DNA of 16,053 bases from JBBQZL01 sp038207745 (GTDB taxonomy: Bacteria > Actinomycetota > Thermoleophilia > Solirubrobacterales > 70-9). The DNA lies in NCBI GenBank assembly GCA_038207745.1, contig JBBQZL010000038.1, positions 1 to 16,053 on the forward strand. Direction: 5' to 3'. Below, piece after piece: positions 1-6,899 of the stretch. Every line of letters begins with the position of its first letter. Positions within the stretch are counted from its first letter, which is position 1. Under the pieces are notes generated by a model. It was not told where the DNA came from. It ran no database searches and saw nothing but the letters and a program-made list of their open reading frames with translations. The position numbers and the translations under genes were made by a program.

Positions 1-117
1 GATCGAGTTTGCCTTGCCGACGTAGATCACCTGACCCTCGCCATCGTGAAACAGGTAGACCCCCGGCGCGTCGGGCAGATTGCGCCTTTGCGCGACGACG
101 TGTTCGGCGCGGGTCAT
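1..117 (-). CDS. uvrC: UvrC-like excinuclease subunit, 5' end only (GIY-YIG domain)
   Basis: Only the first 39 codons are in the window; the gene runs off the left edge. The peptide starts MTRAEHVVAQ and contains LPDAPGVYLF (residues 14-23) and IYVGKA (31-36). These are the paired GVY and YVG signatures of a GIY-YIG nuclease domain, sitting at the extreme N-terminus as in UvrC. UvrC makes the dual incisions in nucleotide excision repair with UvrA and UvrB. The ATG at 117 is chosen because the ATG further upstream at 143 runs into a stop after nine codons. A DnaQ/GIY-YIG fusion protein is the main alternative, but there the GIY-YIG domain normally follows an exonuclease domain, so UvrC is favoured. 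Confidence 0.72.
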   Translation of the reverse strand, partial: MTRAEHVVAQRRNLPDAPGVYLFHDGEGQVIYVGKANSI

Positions 118-225
118 CGCGCCGTCGGCTGAACCTGATTCATGCTCGGTGGAACTCACTTCCCAAAGAGTAGGCTGCGGGCCGTCTGTCCAGTGTCGAA
201 ACCAAGAATGGAAACGGAGAATCAG

Positions 226-1050
226 ATGAGCACCAAGACAGCCGGCCCTCCGGATCTGGAGACGATTCGATTCGACATCGACGGTGAAATCGGCACGATG
301 ACCCTCGACCGTCCTGACTTCTACAACGCGATGAGCCCGGAGATGATCGGTGAGCTGGCAATCGCCTTCGCCTGGCTTGCCGACCGGGCCCCGCTCCGCG
401 CGCTGATAATCACCGGGTCGGGAAAGGCGTTCTCCTCGGGCGGCGACATCACCTGGTTCCAGACCGGGATCAATTCCGACGAGCACGACCTCCCCTCGGA
501 GGTCCGGCGCGGCGCCGAGGTCCTGCATCAGGGAACCATCGACATGATGCGGATCCCCTACCCGGTGATCGCGGCGATCAACGGCCCCGCTGCCGGCGCG
601 GGATTCTCGCTTGCCCTGGCCTGCGATTTCAGGATCGCCTCGGAGGACGCATTCATGGCCTGCGCTTATGGACGCATCGGAGCATCCCCCGACGGCGGGA
701 TGACCTACTTCCTTCCCCGGATCGTCGCCCCGAGTCGTGCGCTCGAGATCATGCTCGACGACCTCAACCTGACCGCCAGGGAGGCACTCGACCAGGGCCT
801 CGTATCCGAGTTGGTCCCGGCTGACCGGTTGATCAGCCGCGCCCACGAGAAGGCCCAGAAGCTCGCCACGATGGCGCCCCACTATGTGCGGACGGCGAAG
901 ATGCTGATCCACGCCAGCCTCGACAACTCGATCACCGAGCACCTCCAGCTCGAGCGCCACGCGATCGCCGACAGCATGGCGACCGAGGATCTGCGCGAGG
1001 GTGTCAAGGTCTTCTTCGCGGGCGGCAAGCCGGAGTTCCACGGCCGTTAG
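226..1050 (+). CDS. Enoyl-CoA hydratase/isomerase family protein (crotonase fold)
   Basis: A 274-residue crotonase-superfamily protein of normal length. The oxyanion-hole segments are FSSGGDI (69-75) and NGPAAGAG (119-126), and the usual active-site loop appears as SPDGG (154-158). Against rat mitochondrial enoyl-CoA hydratase, the position of Glu144 is Ser128, and no Glu sits at the Glu164 position. Asp156 is kept instead, as in isomerase-type members such as PaaG. It probably acts on an acyl-CoA as an isomerase or another crotonase-type enzyme rather than a classic hydratase; the substrate is unknown. The reading frame is open from 142, but the ATG at 226 has GGAGA five bases upstream and begins just before family homology, so it is preferred. 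The gene diverges from the uvrC-like gene. Confidence 0.85.
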   Translation: MSTKTAGPPDLETIRFDIDGEIGTMTLDRPDFYNAMSPEMIGELAIAFAWLADRAPLRALIITGSGKAFSSGGDITWFQTGINSDEHDLPSEVRRGAEVLHQGTIDMMRIPYPVIAAINGPAAGAGFSLALACDFRIASEDAFMACAYGRIGASPDGGMTYFLPRIVAPSRALEIMLDDLNLTAREALDQGLVSELVPADRLISRAHEKAQKLATMAPHYVRTAKMLIHASLDNSITEHLQLERHAIADSMATEDLREGVKVFFAGGKPEFHGR

Positions 1051-1179
1051 CGTTTCCGATCCTCACCGTAACCCCTATTTTGCAGGCATTCGGCGCAAAT
1101 TCGGACCGGAAGTGAGACGATCGGCCCGGATGGCCGTATTACCCGATGACAGGCTCGCCAAGGGCCCACGATCAGAAAT

Positions 1180-1191
1180 CTCGAATTCGAG
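1180..1191. promoter_or_regulatory. Perfect 12-nt palindrome upstream of the cupredoxin gene
   Basis: CTCGAATTCGAG is fully self-complementary and lies 23 bases before the cupredoxin start codon. It could be a dimeric repressor operator or a 5'-leader hairpin. A 12-nt palindrome can also occur by chance, and no matching second copy was noticed elsewhere in the window. Confidence 0.2.
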
Positions 1192-1214
1192 TCACAAATG
1201 AGAGGGGTTCCAGG

Positions 1215-1673
1215 ATGAAGAAGACGCTTGCAGCATTGGCGGCGCTCTTTGCAGTCTTTGCGATCGCCGCCTGCGGAAGCAGCAGCGACAGCAGCAGCAC
1301 GACCAGCGCAGATGCGGGATCCGCCAGTACCAGCGCCGATACCGGCTCCACAAGCGCTGACACGACTGCCGCCGGCACCGGCAGCACCTCAACGCTCAAA
1401 GTCGAGGCCGACCCGAGCGGGCAGCTCAAGTTCACGAAGGACGCGTTGACCGCGAAGGCCGGCGATCTCACCGTCGAGTTCTCGAACCCCTCGCCGATCG
1501 GACACGATGTCGCGATCGCGCAGGGCGACAAGGTTCTCGGCCAGACAGAGATCGTGACCGGCTCAGATGCGTCAACCACGATCAAGGGCCTGAAGCCGGG
1601 CGCCTACCAGTACTACTGCACCGTCCCCGGCCACCGGGAGGCCGGCATGGAAGGAACCCTGACCGTCAACTAG
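1215..1673 (+). CDS. Cupredoxin-domain lipoprotein (type 1 copper protein)
   Basis: A 152-residue exported protein. MKK is followed by a hydrophobic signal segment and the lipobox IAAC, with Cys20 the predicted lipidated residue. A low-complexity Ser/Thr/Ala/Asp linker covers about residues 21-60. The C-terminal 90 residues form a plastocyanin/azurin-like cupredoxin domain with a complete type 1 copper set: His97 (IGHDV), Cys135 (YYC), His140 (PGH) and Met145 (AGMEG). It is likely a membrane-tethered extracytoplasmic electron carrier; its redox partner cannot be seen here. The ATG at 1215 has AGGGG seven to eight bases upstream and starts exactly at the signal peptide, so the open frame from 1146 is not used. 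It follows the crotonase gene after a 164-base gap and is probably transcribed separately. Confidence 0.88.
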   Translation: MKKTLAALAALFAVFAIAACGSSSDSSSTTSADAGSASTSADTGSTSADTTAAGTGSTSTLKVEADPSGQLKFTKDALTAKAGDLTVEFSNPSPIGHDVAIAQGDKVLGQTEIVTGSDASTTIKGLKPGAYQYYCTVPGHREAGMEGTLTVN

Positions 1674-1833
1674 CACGGACCAACTCCATGTAATCGAGAC
1701 ACCAGGGCCCCGGAAGAGGCCATCGTCCCGCCTGTGGCCGCCGGGCTCCAGGCAGGACAGCTCGCTGCATTGAGTGCGGATGCGCCGGTGAGACGAGCGC
1801 GAGTTGTTGCCGCAACTTGGGAAGTGGACGGCC

Positions 1834-2301
1834 CTATTCGACGAGCACGCGACCGACGCTGTCGGCGACGCAACAGGGCTTCTCGTTTCCCTCGACCTCG
1901 AGCACGAAGCGATTGACGGCCTGCCACCAGCCGCCTCCAACGTCATCGAGGGAGACCAGCTCGACTGTTGCCCGGACGCCGCTTCCCGCCGGAACAGGAG
2001 CTGGAAAGCGAACCTTGTTCCAGCCGTAGTTGACGCCGAGCAAGAAGCCCTCGGCGGTGACCAGTTGCTTGCGGAAACCGTCGATCAGCGAGAGGGTCAG
2101 ATTCCCATGCGCGACCGTGACGCCAAATGGACTCTCCCTGGCGGCACGCTCGACATCGACGTGGATCCACTGGTCATCCCCAGAAAGCTGCCCGAAGAGG
2201 TTGATGTCCTCCTGGGTCACCACGCGCCACTCACTCGGGCCGATCGTCTGACCGACCACGGCCTTCATCTCATCTATTCCATTGATCTCAACATGCGCCA
2301 T
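1834..2301 (-). CDS. MaoC-like hot-dog dehydratase, HtdZ/Rv0130-like
   Basis: A 155-residue single hot-dog domain of the MaoC/NodN type. The active-site loop is SGDDQWIHVD (40-49), with Asp42 and His47 at the five-residue spacing of the catalytic Asp/His pair of (R)-specific enoyl-CoA hydratases. The next conserved piece is FGVTVAHG (59-66). The segment VNYGWNKVRFPAPVPAG closely resembles mycobacterial HtdZ (Rv0130) as I recall it. The predicted reaction is reversible hydration of trans-2-enoyl-CoA to (R)-3-hydroxyacyl-CoA. The start ATG at 2301 has no strong ribosome-binding site. It converges with the cupredoxin gene and is not part of a visible fatty-acid operon; the 43 bases upstream separate it from the fusion protein gene on the same strand. 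Confidence 0.87.
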   Translation of the reverse strand: MAHVEINGIDEMKAVVGQTIGPSEWRVVTQEDINLFGQLSGDDQWIHVDVERAARESPFGVTVAHGNLTLSLIDGFRKQLVTAEGFLLGVNYGWNKVRFPAPVPAGSGVRATVELVSLDDVGGGWWQAVNRFVLEVEGNEKPCCVADSVGRVLVE

Positions 2302-2344
2302 CGGCCCAGGCTACCGAAGCATCGGCCGCCGGCGCACCGCTCGC

Positions 2345-4333
2345 TCAATCGATCAACCTGACCTCGAAGACCGGCGCCAGGAGCGCCCCGGCTCCGCCCA
2401 GAGTGGCCATGATCCGGGCGACGTAGGCGACGGTCTCCGGGATCGAGGGAACGCATCCGCAGCGCTCGACCGCAGCGGGGCCCGCGTTATAGGCCGCCAG
2501 GGCCAGTTCCACCGATCCGAATTGCTTCAGCAGGTCCGACATCAGGTGGGCCTGCGCGCCGATCGCCGCGACCGGATCAAAGGGATTGCCCAGCCCGTAC
2601 GTAGCGGCCGTGCCCGGCATGAACTGGGCAATCCCCTGCGCTCCCGAAGACGAGACCGCCCCGGGGTTGAAGCCCGACTCGGCGCGGAGCTGGGCGGCCA
2701 GCACCGCGGCGGGGACGTTCCACTTCATCGCCGCATCCAGGATCGCCGGGCGGAACTGTGCCGGCACGAATGACGGCACCGCCGCCGAGGAACCGGACCT
2801 ACCGTCTCCCCCGCCCGCGCCTCTCGCCCCGCCGCCACCGCCCGCACTCGGGACCGGGTTGCCGGCCGCCGAGCACGGTGCCGGGCCGGTTGCGAATCCG
2901 AAGTGCCATGCCTCCCAGGAGTAGCGCTTGAGAAACCCGAATCTCGACGCATTCGACGCCAACCAGGAGTAGGCCGACGATGGCCCCAGGTCGAGCTCGG
3001 TTCCGCAGCGATGAAGCGATTGGCCGGGCGGCGCAACCCAGGTCGGGTCGGGATGCTGGGCAAAGAGCGCCGCCTGCTCGGCGTCGGAGCGAAACGCCGA
3101 GGTGACGCTGATGACAATTCCCGACGCCGCAGCCGCGGCCGCCATCCGATCGAACGCGGCTGCCACATCCGGTCGCATCGGCTTTCCCCCTCGATAGGCA
3201 AGCGGCCCCGAGTAACCACCCCCGGAGGCCATTGCAGGCATTCCGCCCGTCCCCGCCCCGCCGAGACTCATCGTCGGCATCGGCATTCCGGCCTCCGCAG
3301 TCGCATGGACGGAGATCGGGTGCCGGGTGCCGAGATCGACCGAGGCCCGGATCACGGATCGTGCCTTGAGTGGAGCGTAGGAATAGCGGTCCGGAAACTC
3401 GATCCTGACCCGCCACGGGGCCGAGCCGTTGGCGGTTGCCGACCTTGTCGCGGCGATACGGGCACGCATCAGATAGACCGACTTCGACATGTGCATCGGG
3501 TTCGGCACGCCGTCGATCGTCGGCGGAGCAAGCAACCGGGGCAGGTCGTCGCGCATCGAGCGAGCGCCCGAGAGGGCACTCAGATCGGCTGAGCGCTGGG
3601 CTCTTGCCTTGCCGGTCAGGGCACCGCCGAACGCGACCATGGCTATTGCCGCCGTGACAAGAACGGCGACGATGCCAAGAGCCAGCGGCAGCGCCTGGCC
3701 CGACTCCTGGTCGATCAATGCACGTGCCAGGCGTCTGAATCCCGCGCCACTCCGGCGACCAGGTTCGACACCCGAAAGCGCCCGGCGCGAGTCCAGCCAG
3801 CCGAGCGGTCGCTTGAGTATCCGAGTCCGGATCCGCCGGGAGCTCAGCTCAGCCGCGGTCAGCGCGGCAAGCGGGCACTCGCTATCCAGATCGACGCGGA
3901 GCAGCACTCCTCGAATGCCAAGCCGCGGATCTTCAACCAGCTCCCTGAACCGGGTCGGGTCACAGTGGGTGACGCAGAACGCATCTGCGGGAATGACCGA
4001 GACGAGCTCGGCGACCAGCCCGGGCGTCTTCTCCCCCGGCTCGAGCACCACCTGACACAGCCCACCCCGTGCGGCCGCGATGCCGCTCGAAAGCCGCGAA
4101 TTCAGCTCCTCCTCGAGTGCGCGGGCGACTCCGGACGCCACCGCACCCGGCCGGGGCTTTCGACCATCGGCGATCTCAACCAGAACGGCAGGTCGATCTG
4201 AAGCACCGGCTGTGGCTGCGAGCGCCGCCGCGGCCGCGAAAGAGCCGTCTGCGTCCCCCAGCGAGGTGGTGGCGACGAGGCAGGCCTGCTCCGCGGGCTC
4301 CGGAAGACGCCACAAGAGCTCTCGCTCACTCAC
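2345..4333 (-). CDS. TadG-like membrane protein fused to VanY (M15) D,D-peptidase and SLT lytic transglycosylase
   Basis: A 662-residue multidomain protein. Residues 1-200 are an unrecognised alpha/beta-looking region. Residues 208-260 are TadG-like: ESGQALPLAL, a membrane helix (about 214-236), then AQRSADLSALSGA. A Met/Gly linker (about 348-375) leads to an M15B VanY domain (about 380-480) with SAFRSDAEQ (412-420), SLHRCGTELDLG carrying His441 and Asp448, and EAWHFGF carrying Glu474 and His477, i.e. all zinc and catalytic residues. A Gly-rich linker (about 491-516) precedes an SLT domain (about 524-642) with catalytic Glu552 in AESGFNP, GAQGIAQFMPGTA (564-576) and AYNAGP (614-619). The helix position suggests a cytoplasmic N-terminus with both wall hydrolases outside, cutting stem peptide and glycan. 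The GTG start overlaps the upstream tadE stop by four bases (GTGA), implying translational coupling. Confidence 0.88.
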   Translation of the reverse strand: MSERELLWRLPEPAEQACLVATTSLGDADGSFAAAAALAATAGASDRPAVLVEIADGRKPRPGAVASGVARALEEELNSRLSSGIAAARGGLCQVVLEPGEKTPGLVAELVSVIPADAFCVTHCDPTRFRELVEDPRLGIRGVLLRVDLDSECPLAALTAAELSSRRIRTRILKRPLGWLDSRRALSGVEPGRRSGAGFRRLARALIDQESGQALPLALGIVAVLVTAAIAMVAFGGALTGKARAQRSADLSALSGARSMRDDLPRLLAPPTIDGVPNPMHMSKSVYLMRARIAATRSATANGSAPWRVRIEFPDRYSYAPLKARSVIRASVDLGTRHPISVHATAEAGMPMPTMSLGGAGTGGMPAMASGGGYSGPLAYRGGKPMRPDVAAAFDRMAAAAAASGIVISVTSAFRSDAEQAALFAQHPDPTWVAPPGQSLHRCGTELDLGPSSAYSWLASNASRFGFLKRYSWEAWHFGFATGPAPCSAAGNPVPSAGGGGGARGAGGGDGRSGSSAAVPSFVPAQFRPAILDAAMKWNVPAAVLAAQLRAESGFNPGAVSSSGAQGIAQFMPGTAATYGLGNPFDPVAAIGAQAHLMSDLLKQFGSVELALAAYNAGPAAVERCGCVPSIPETVAYVARIMATLGGAGALLAPVFEVRLID

Positions 4334-4665
4334 TTCGCCAAGCCGCCAAGCGAAACGCTGGAGCTGACTTCAAGCGCCCGGCCGATCGGGCCAAATGGCG
4401 ACGGCGGCCTCACCGAGACGGTCAGACGTCCGAAGGTGCGCCGAACCGATACCCGGCTATCCGCCCAACCCGGCATTGCCGCACGCGCGGCGCGCTCGGG
4501 CGAGCGGCCGGATGCCGCCGCGATCGCACCCGCCTCGGCTGCGCCATCGGCGAGTGTCAACGTGTAGCCGGCCGCAAGAAGCTGCAGGACAACCAGCGCC
4601 ACGATCAGCACGACCGGGATCGCCGCGATCAGCTCCACGGAGGCCTGTCCGCGCTGCTCAGCCAT
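4330..4665 (-). CDS. TadE-like pseudopilin (second of two)
   Basis: A 111-residue TadE-family protein. RGQASVELIAAIP (5-17) gives a prepilin-like G6-QASVE context with Glu at position +5 after the Gly, followed by one hydrophobic helix to about residue 35. A Gly/Ala-rich segment and a short beta-looking C-terminal part complete it. TadE proteins are minor pseudopilins of Tad/Flp pilus systems, processed at the membrane. The open frame extends upstream to 4887, but the ATG at 4665 matches the family N-terminus, has GGGGAG immediately before it and overlaps the stop of the preceding tadE by eight bases. Its own stop overlaps the next gene's GTG. A GTG at 4692 in the same frame is possible but less likely. 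Confidence 0.8.
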   Translation of the reverse strand: MAEQRGQASVELIAAIPVVLIVALVVLQLLAAGYTLTLADGAAEAGAIAAASGRSPERAARAAMPGWADSRVSVRRTFGRLTVSVRPPSPFGPIGRALEVSSSVSLGGLAK

Positions 4666-5008
4666 CTCCCCTGCCCAGGCTGCTTTGCGCACTGACTGTG
4701 TACGACGGCAGAAAAGGCAGCACCCTGGGCACGCTGACATCCACGGAGATCGCATCTGTGCCCTCCACCTCGGCATCGCTGCGAAGCAGCCCTGGGAGCG
4801 CGCTGAGAGCCGCTGAGCGGGCATTGTTCCCGACCTGGGCGGCCCTGGCTCCCGCGCGCGCCGAAACCGCGGCCGACCAGAGTGCATGCCCGGTTACCGC
4901 CACCTGCGCCCCGATCAGCGCCAGCAGCAGGATCGCCGGCAGCAGACCGATCAGTTCAATCGAACTGCTGCCGCGCTCGTGGTGCCGGATCCGATGCGAT
5001 TTGGGCAT
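4658..5008 (-). CDS. TadE-like pseudopilin (first of two)
   Basis: A 116-residue protein with a short basic, His-rich N-terminus (MPKSHRIRHHERG), then GSSSIELIGLLPAILLL, i.e. a prepilin-like Gly with Glu at +5 and one membrane helix (about 19-40). The rest is Ala-rich with a short Val/Ser-rich end, as in TadE proteins. It is the first gene of a three-gene overlapping unit with the second tadE and the TadG-VanY-SLT fusion. The start ATG at 5008 has only a weak ribosome-binding site. The 119 bases upstream hold a terminator of the preceding gene and GC-rich inverted repeats; a promoter for this unit must lie there if the terminator works, but no convincing -10/-35 pair was found. Confidence 0.78.
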   Translation of the reverse strand: MPKSHRIRHHERGSSSIELIGLLPAILLLALIGAQVAVTGHALWSAAVSARAGARAAQVGNNARSAALSALPGLLRSDAEVEGTDAISVDVSVPRVLPFLPSYTVSAQSSLGRGDG

Positions 5009-5106
5009 GCATCAAGGCTCGCAACCCAAAGCGCGCGGATGGCGCGCAGAATCAAGGGAAACCGCCCAGCGGCGGGATCATCCCCGTCGGGAAACGAGTC
5101 CCGGCG

Positions 5107-5129
5107 GAGAAACGAGCCCGATCGGGCTC
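5107..5129 (-). terminator. Intrinsic terminator after the four-helix membrane protein gene
   Basis: A perfect 16-nt palindrome, GAGCCCGATCGGGCTC (5114-5129), starts inside the stop codon of the upstream gene. On the minus strand it is followed by GTTTCTC, a partial U-tract. This is the best terminator-like structure in the window and implies that the tadE operon just downstream has its own promoter. Confidence 0.6.
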
Positions 5130-5478
5130 AGTAGGTCTTGGCGTCCATCCAGACCCGCCAGATCGCGAGCATCGATCCGCCGAGCAGGACGATCCAGGCA
5201 AGTGTTCCCGGGCCGGTGTCGAAAAAGGTCTGGCTGCCGACGATCAGGAGGCCGATCAAGCCAACGGCTCCGTAGAGGATCGCGCGACGACTGTCGGGCA
5301 ACGAGTCGAGCGTCAGACGGTTCTGTCGCGACAACTCGTAGACCATCCAGGCGACCCCGGCAAGCATCGCCATCAGCAGCGCGGCCATCACGGCCTCCGC
5401 CACATTTCCGCCGTTCGGCAGGAAGGCGACCCCGAGAGCCAGGATCATGATTATCGCCACGTTTCGAATCGCGCGCAC
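5128..5478 (-). CDS. Small four-helix membrane protein, function unknown
   Basis: A 116-residue protein with four predicted membrane helices: about 6-21, 28-48, 66-84 and 93-110. A short hydrophilic loop between helices 2 and 3 reads LSRQNRLTLDSLPDSRR. No enzymatic motif is visible. The GTG start at 5478 has AGGA eight bases upstream, which supports it over later codons. The gene sits between the phosphate cluster and the pseudopilin operon, on the same strand as both, and ends directly in a strong hairpin. It could be an accessory membrane protein of either neighbour or independent; similar short membrane proteins are my vague recollection from related actinobacteria, not a verified match. 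Confidence 0.72.
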   Translation of the reverse strand: MRAIRNVAIIMILALGVAFLPNGGNVAEAVMAALLMAMLAGVAWMVYELSRQNRLTLDSLPDSRRAILYGAVGLIGLLIVGSQTFFDTGPGTLAWIVLLGGSMLAIWRVWMDAKTY

Positions 5479-5531
5479 GATTCAATCCTAGTTGGCCGGC
5501 GCCGTCTGCCCGGGACGGGCTGGACGAATGG

Positions 5532-5774
5532 TCATTTCCGCAGCATCACGACAAGGCCCGCGATCACAACCGCAAGGCTCAAGGCGATGCCGATCACAGC
5601 AAGAACAGCGGCCCCGAACGCGGCGGCTTGCCGATTCTCACTTGTGAAGTCGGCATACCTGACCGCACCGTAGATGGCGACCGAGAAGACAGCGGTGATC
5701 CCAATGCCGGCAAGTGACGAGTAGAGGACCGTGTCCAACATCTCGGTGACCTCGATGATCGTCGCCAGGGTCAT
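5532..5774 (-). CDS. 80-residue two-helix membrane protein coupled to Pit
   Basis: A small hydrophobic protein with two predicted membrane helices (about 17-38 and 51-77), joined by a short polar loop (RYADFTSENRQ) and ending in Arg-Lys. Its ATG overlaps the TGA of the phosphate permease gene (ATGA), a classic translational coupling signal. The open frame extends upstream through the permease gene, but that part is a shadow reading. No known domain is recognised. The coupling and size suggest a partner or regulator of the Pit permease; that is inference. It is the last gene of the ppx-ppk-pit unit, with a 53-base gap before the four-helix protein gene. Confidence 0.72.
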   Translation of the reverse strand: MTLATIIEVTEMLDTVLYSSLAGIGITAVFSVAIYGAVRYADFTSENRQAAAFGAAVLAVIGIALSLAVVIAGLVVMLRK

Positions 5775-6892
5775 ACCTGGATCCCCTCTCCGGCTGTGGC
5801 AAGCTCGAGCGCGGCCGCACTGCGCCGACGGCCTTCGAAGAAGGCCACCACCAGCGCGATTCCCATAAGTGAGATCAGGATCGGGCCGAGAGCACCCGCG
5901 CCAAAGAGCTGCGTCACCCCGTAGGCGAGCGCACCGATTGCGGCGGAACTGGGAAGCGTCAGAACCCAGGCGACGACGATGTTGCCCGCCACGCCCCATC
6001 TGACCGCCGAGATGCGCTTCGCGGCGCCCGCGCCCATCACACCACCGGAGATCACCTGCGTTGTCGAAAGCGGAAACCCGAAGTGGGTTGAGGCGAGGAT
6101 CACGGCAGCGCCGGCACCCTGGGCGGAGAAGCCTTGGGCCGCGTCCATCTTGATGATCTTGGTGCCGACTGTCTTGATGATCCGCCAGCCGCCCATATAG
6201 GTGCCGAGTGCGATTGCAGATCCGGCGGAGGCGATGACCCAGAACGGTGGGTCGGAACCCGGCGCCAGGTTGCCGTTGGCGATCAGTGCCAGGGCGATGA
6301 CCCCCATCGTCTTCTGTGCGTCGTTTGTGCCGTGCGCGAGCGCCAGCATCCCACCGGAGACCACCTCACCGAGACGGAATCCCTTGTTCACCGGCCCGGG
6401 CCGGAGTCCTCCGAGAACCCGATACGCGATCACGATTCCCACCGCGGCAACGGCGAAGGCCAGGATCGGAGCCACGATCGCCGGGATCAGCACCTTGCCG
6501 ATCAGCCCGTCGGCGAGAATCGCGCTGGTTCCGCTTGCGGCGATCGTTGCCCCGACGACCCCGCCGATAAGGGCATGCGAACTGGAGGAGGGAAGTCCGA
6601 GGTACCAGGTGAACAGGTTCCAGGTGATCGCGCCGATCAGACCGGCATAGATGACCGTCGTCGTTATCGTGCTCTGTTCAACGATGTCCGAGGCAATTGT
6701 GGCTGCCACGGCGATCGAGATGAAGGCGCCGACGAAATTGAGGATTGCGGCCATGCTGACCGCGATCCGTGGCGAAAGGGCGTGGGTCGAGATTGACGTC
6801 GCGACAACGTTTGCCGTGTCGTGAAACCCATTTGTGAAGTCAAATGCCAGCGCCGTGACGATGACGATGACCAGGATTAGGTCAGATTCCAC
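5771..6892 (-). CDS. pit: Low-affinity inorganic phosphate transporter, PiT family
   Basis: A 373-residue polytopic membrane protein of the PiT/PHO4 family, which moves phosphate (usually as a metal-phosphate complex) driven by an ion gradient. Both halves of the inverted PHO4 repeat are visible: TNGFHDTANVVA (20-31) with LGLPSSSSHALIGG (98-111) in the first, and ALAHGTNDAQKTMG (184-197) with FGFPLSTTQVISGG (271-284) in the second. It starts with GTG seven bases after the stop of the DUF47 gene, the usual Pit-accessory pairing, and overlaps the following small membrane gene by four bases. The length is somewhat short but typical for actinobacterial and archaeal-type PiT proteins. Confidence 0.94.
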   Translation of the reverse strand: MESDLILVIVIVTALAFDFTNGFHDTANVVATSISTHALSPRIAVSMAAILNFVGAFISIAVAATIASDIVEQSTITTTVIYAGLIGAITWNLFTWYLGLPSSSSHALIGGVVGATIAASGTSAILADGLIGKVLIPAIVAPILAFAVAAVGIVIAYRVLGGLRPGPVNKGFRLGEVVSGGMLALAHGTNDAQKTMGVIALALIANGNLAPGSDPPFWVIASAGSAIALGTYMGGWRIIKTVGTKIIKMDAAQGFSAQGAGAAVILASTHFGFPLSTTQVISGGVMGAGAAKRISAVRWGVAGNIVVAWVLTLPSSAAIGALAYGVTQLFGAGALGPILISLMGIALVVAFFEGRRRSAAALELATAGEGIQV

Positions 6893-6899
6893 AGGCAGG

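Noticed and set aside
4395..5450. A 351-codon plus-strand frame
   Set aside because: Antisense to both tadE genes and to the four-helix membrane protein; Arg/Ser/Pro-rich with no domain.
5508..5520. Hairpin GCCCG-GGA-CGGGC as a terminator between the four-helix gene and the small coupled gene
   Set aside because: Short five-base-pair stem, three-base loop and no U-tract on either strand; it may be chance in GC-rich DNA.
6386..6392. GTTCACC as a PHO-box unit
   Set aside because: Single copy inside the pit coding region with no 11-nt partner repeat.
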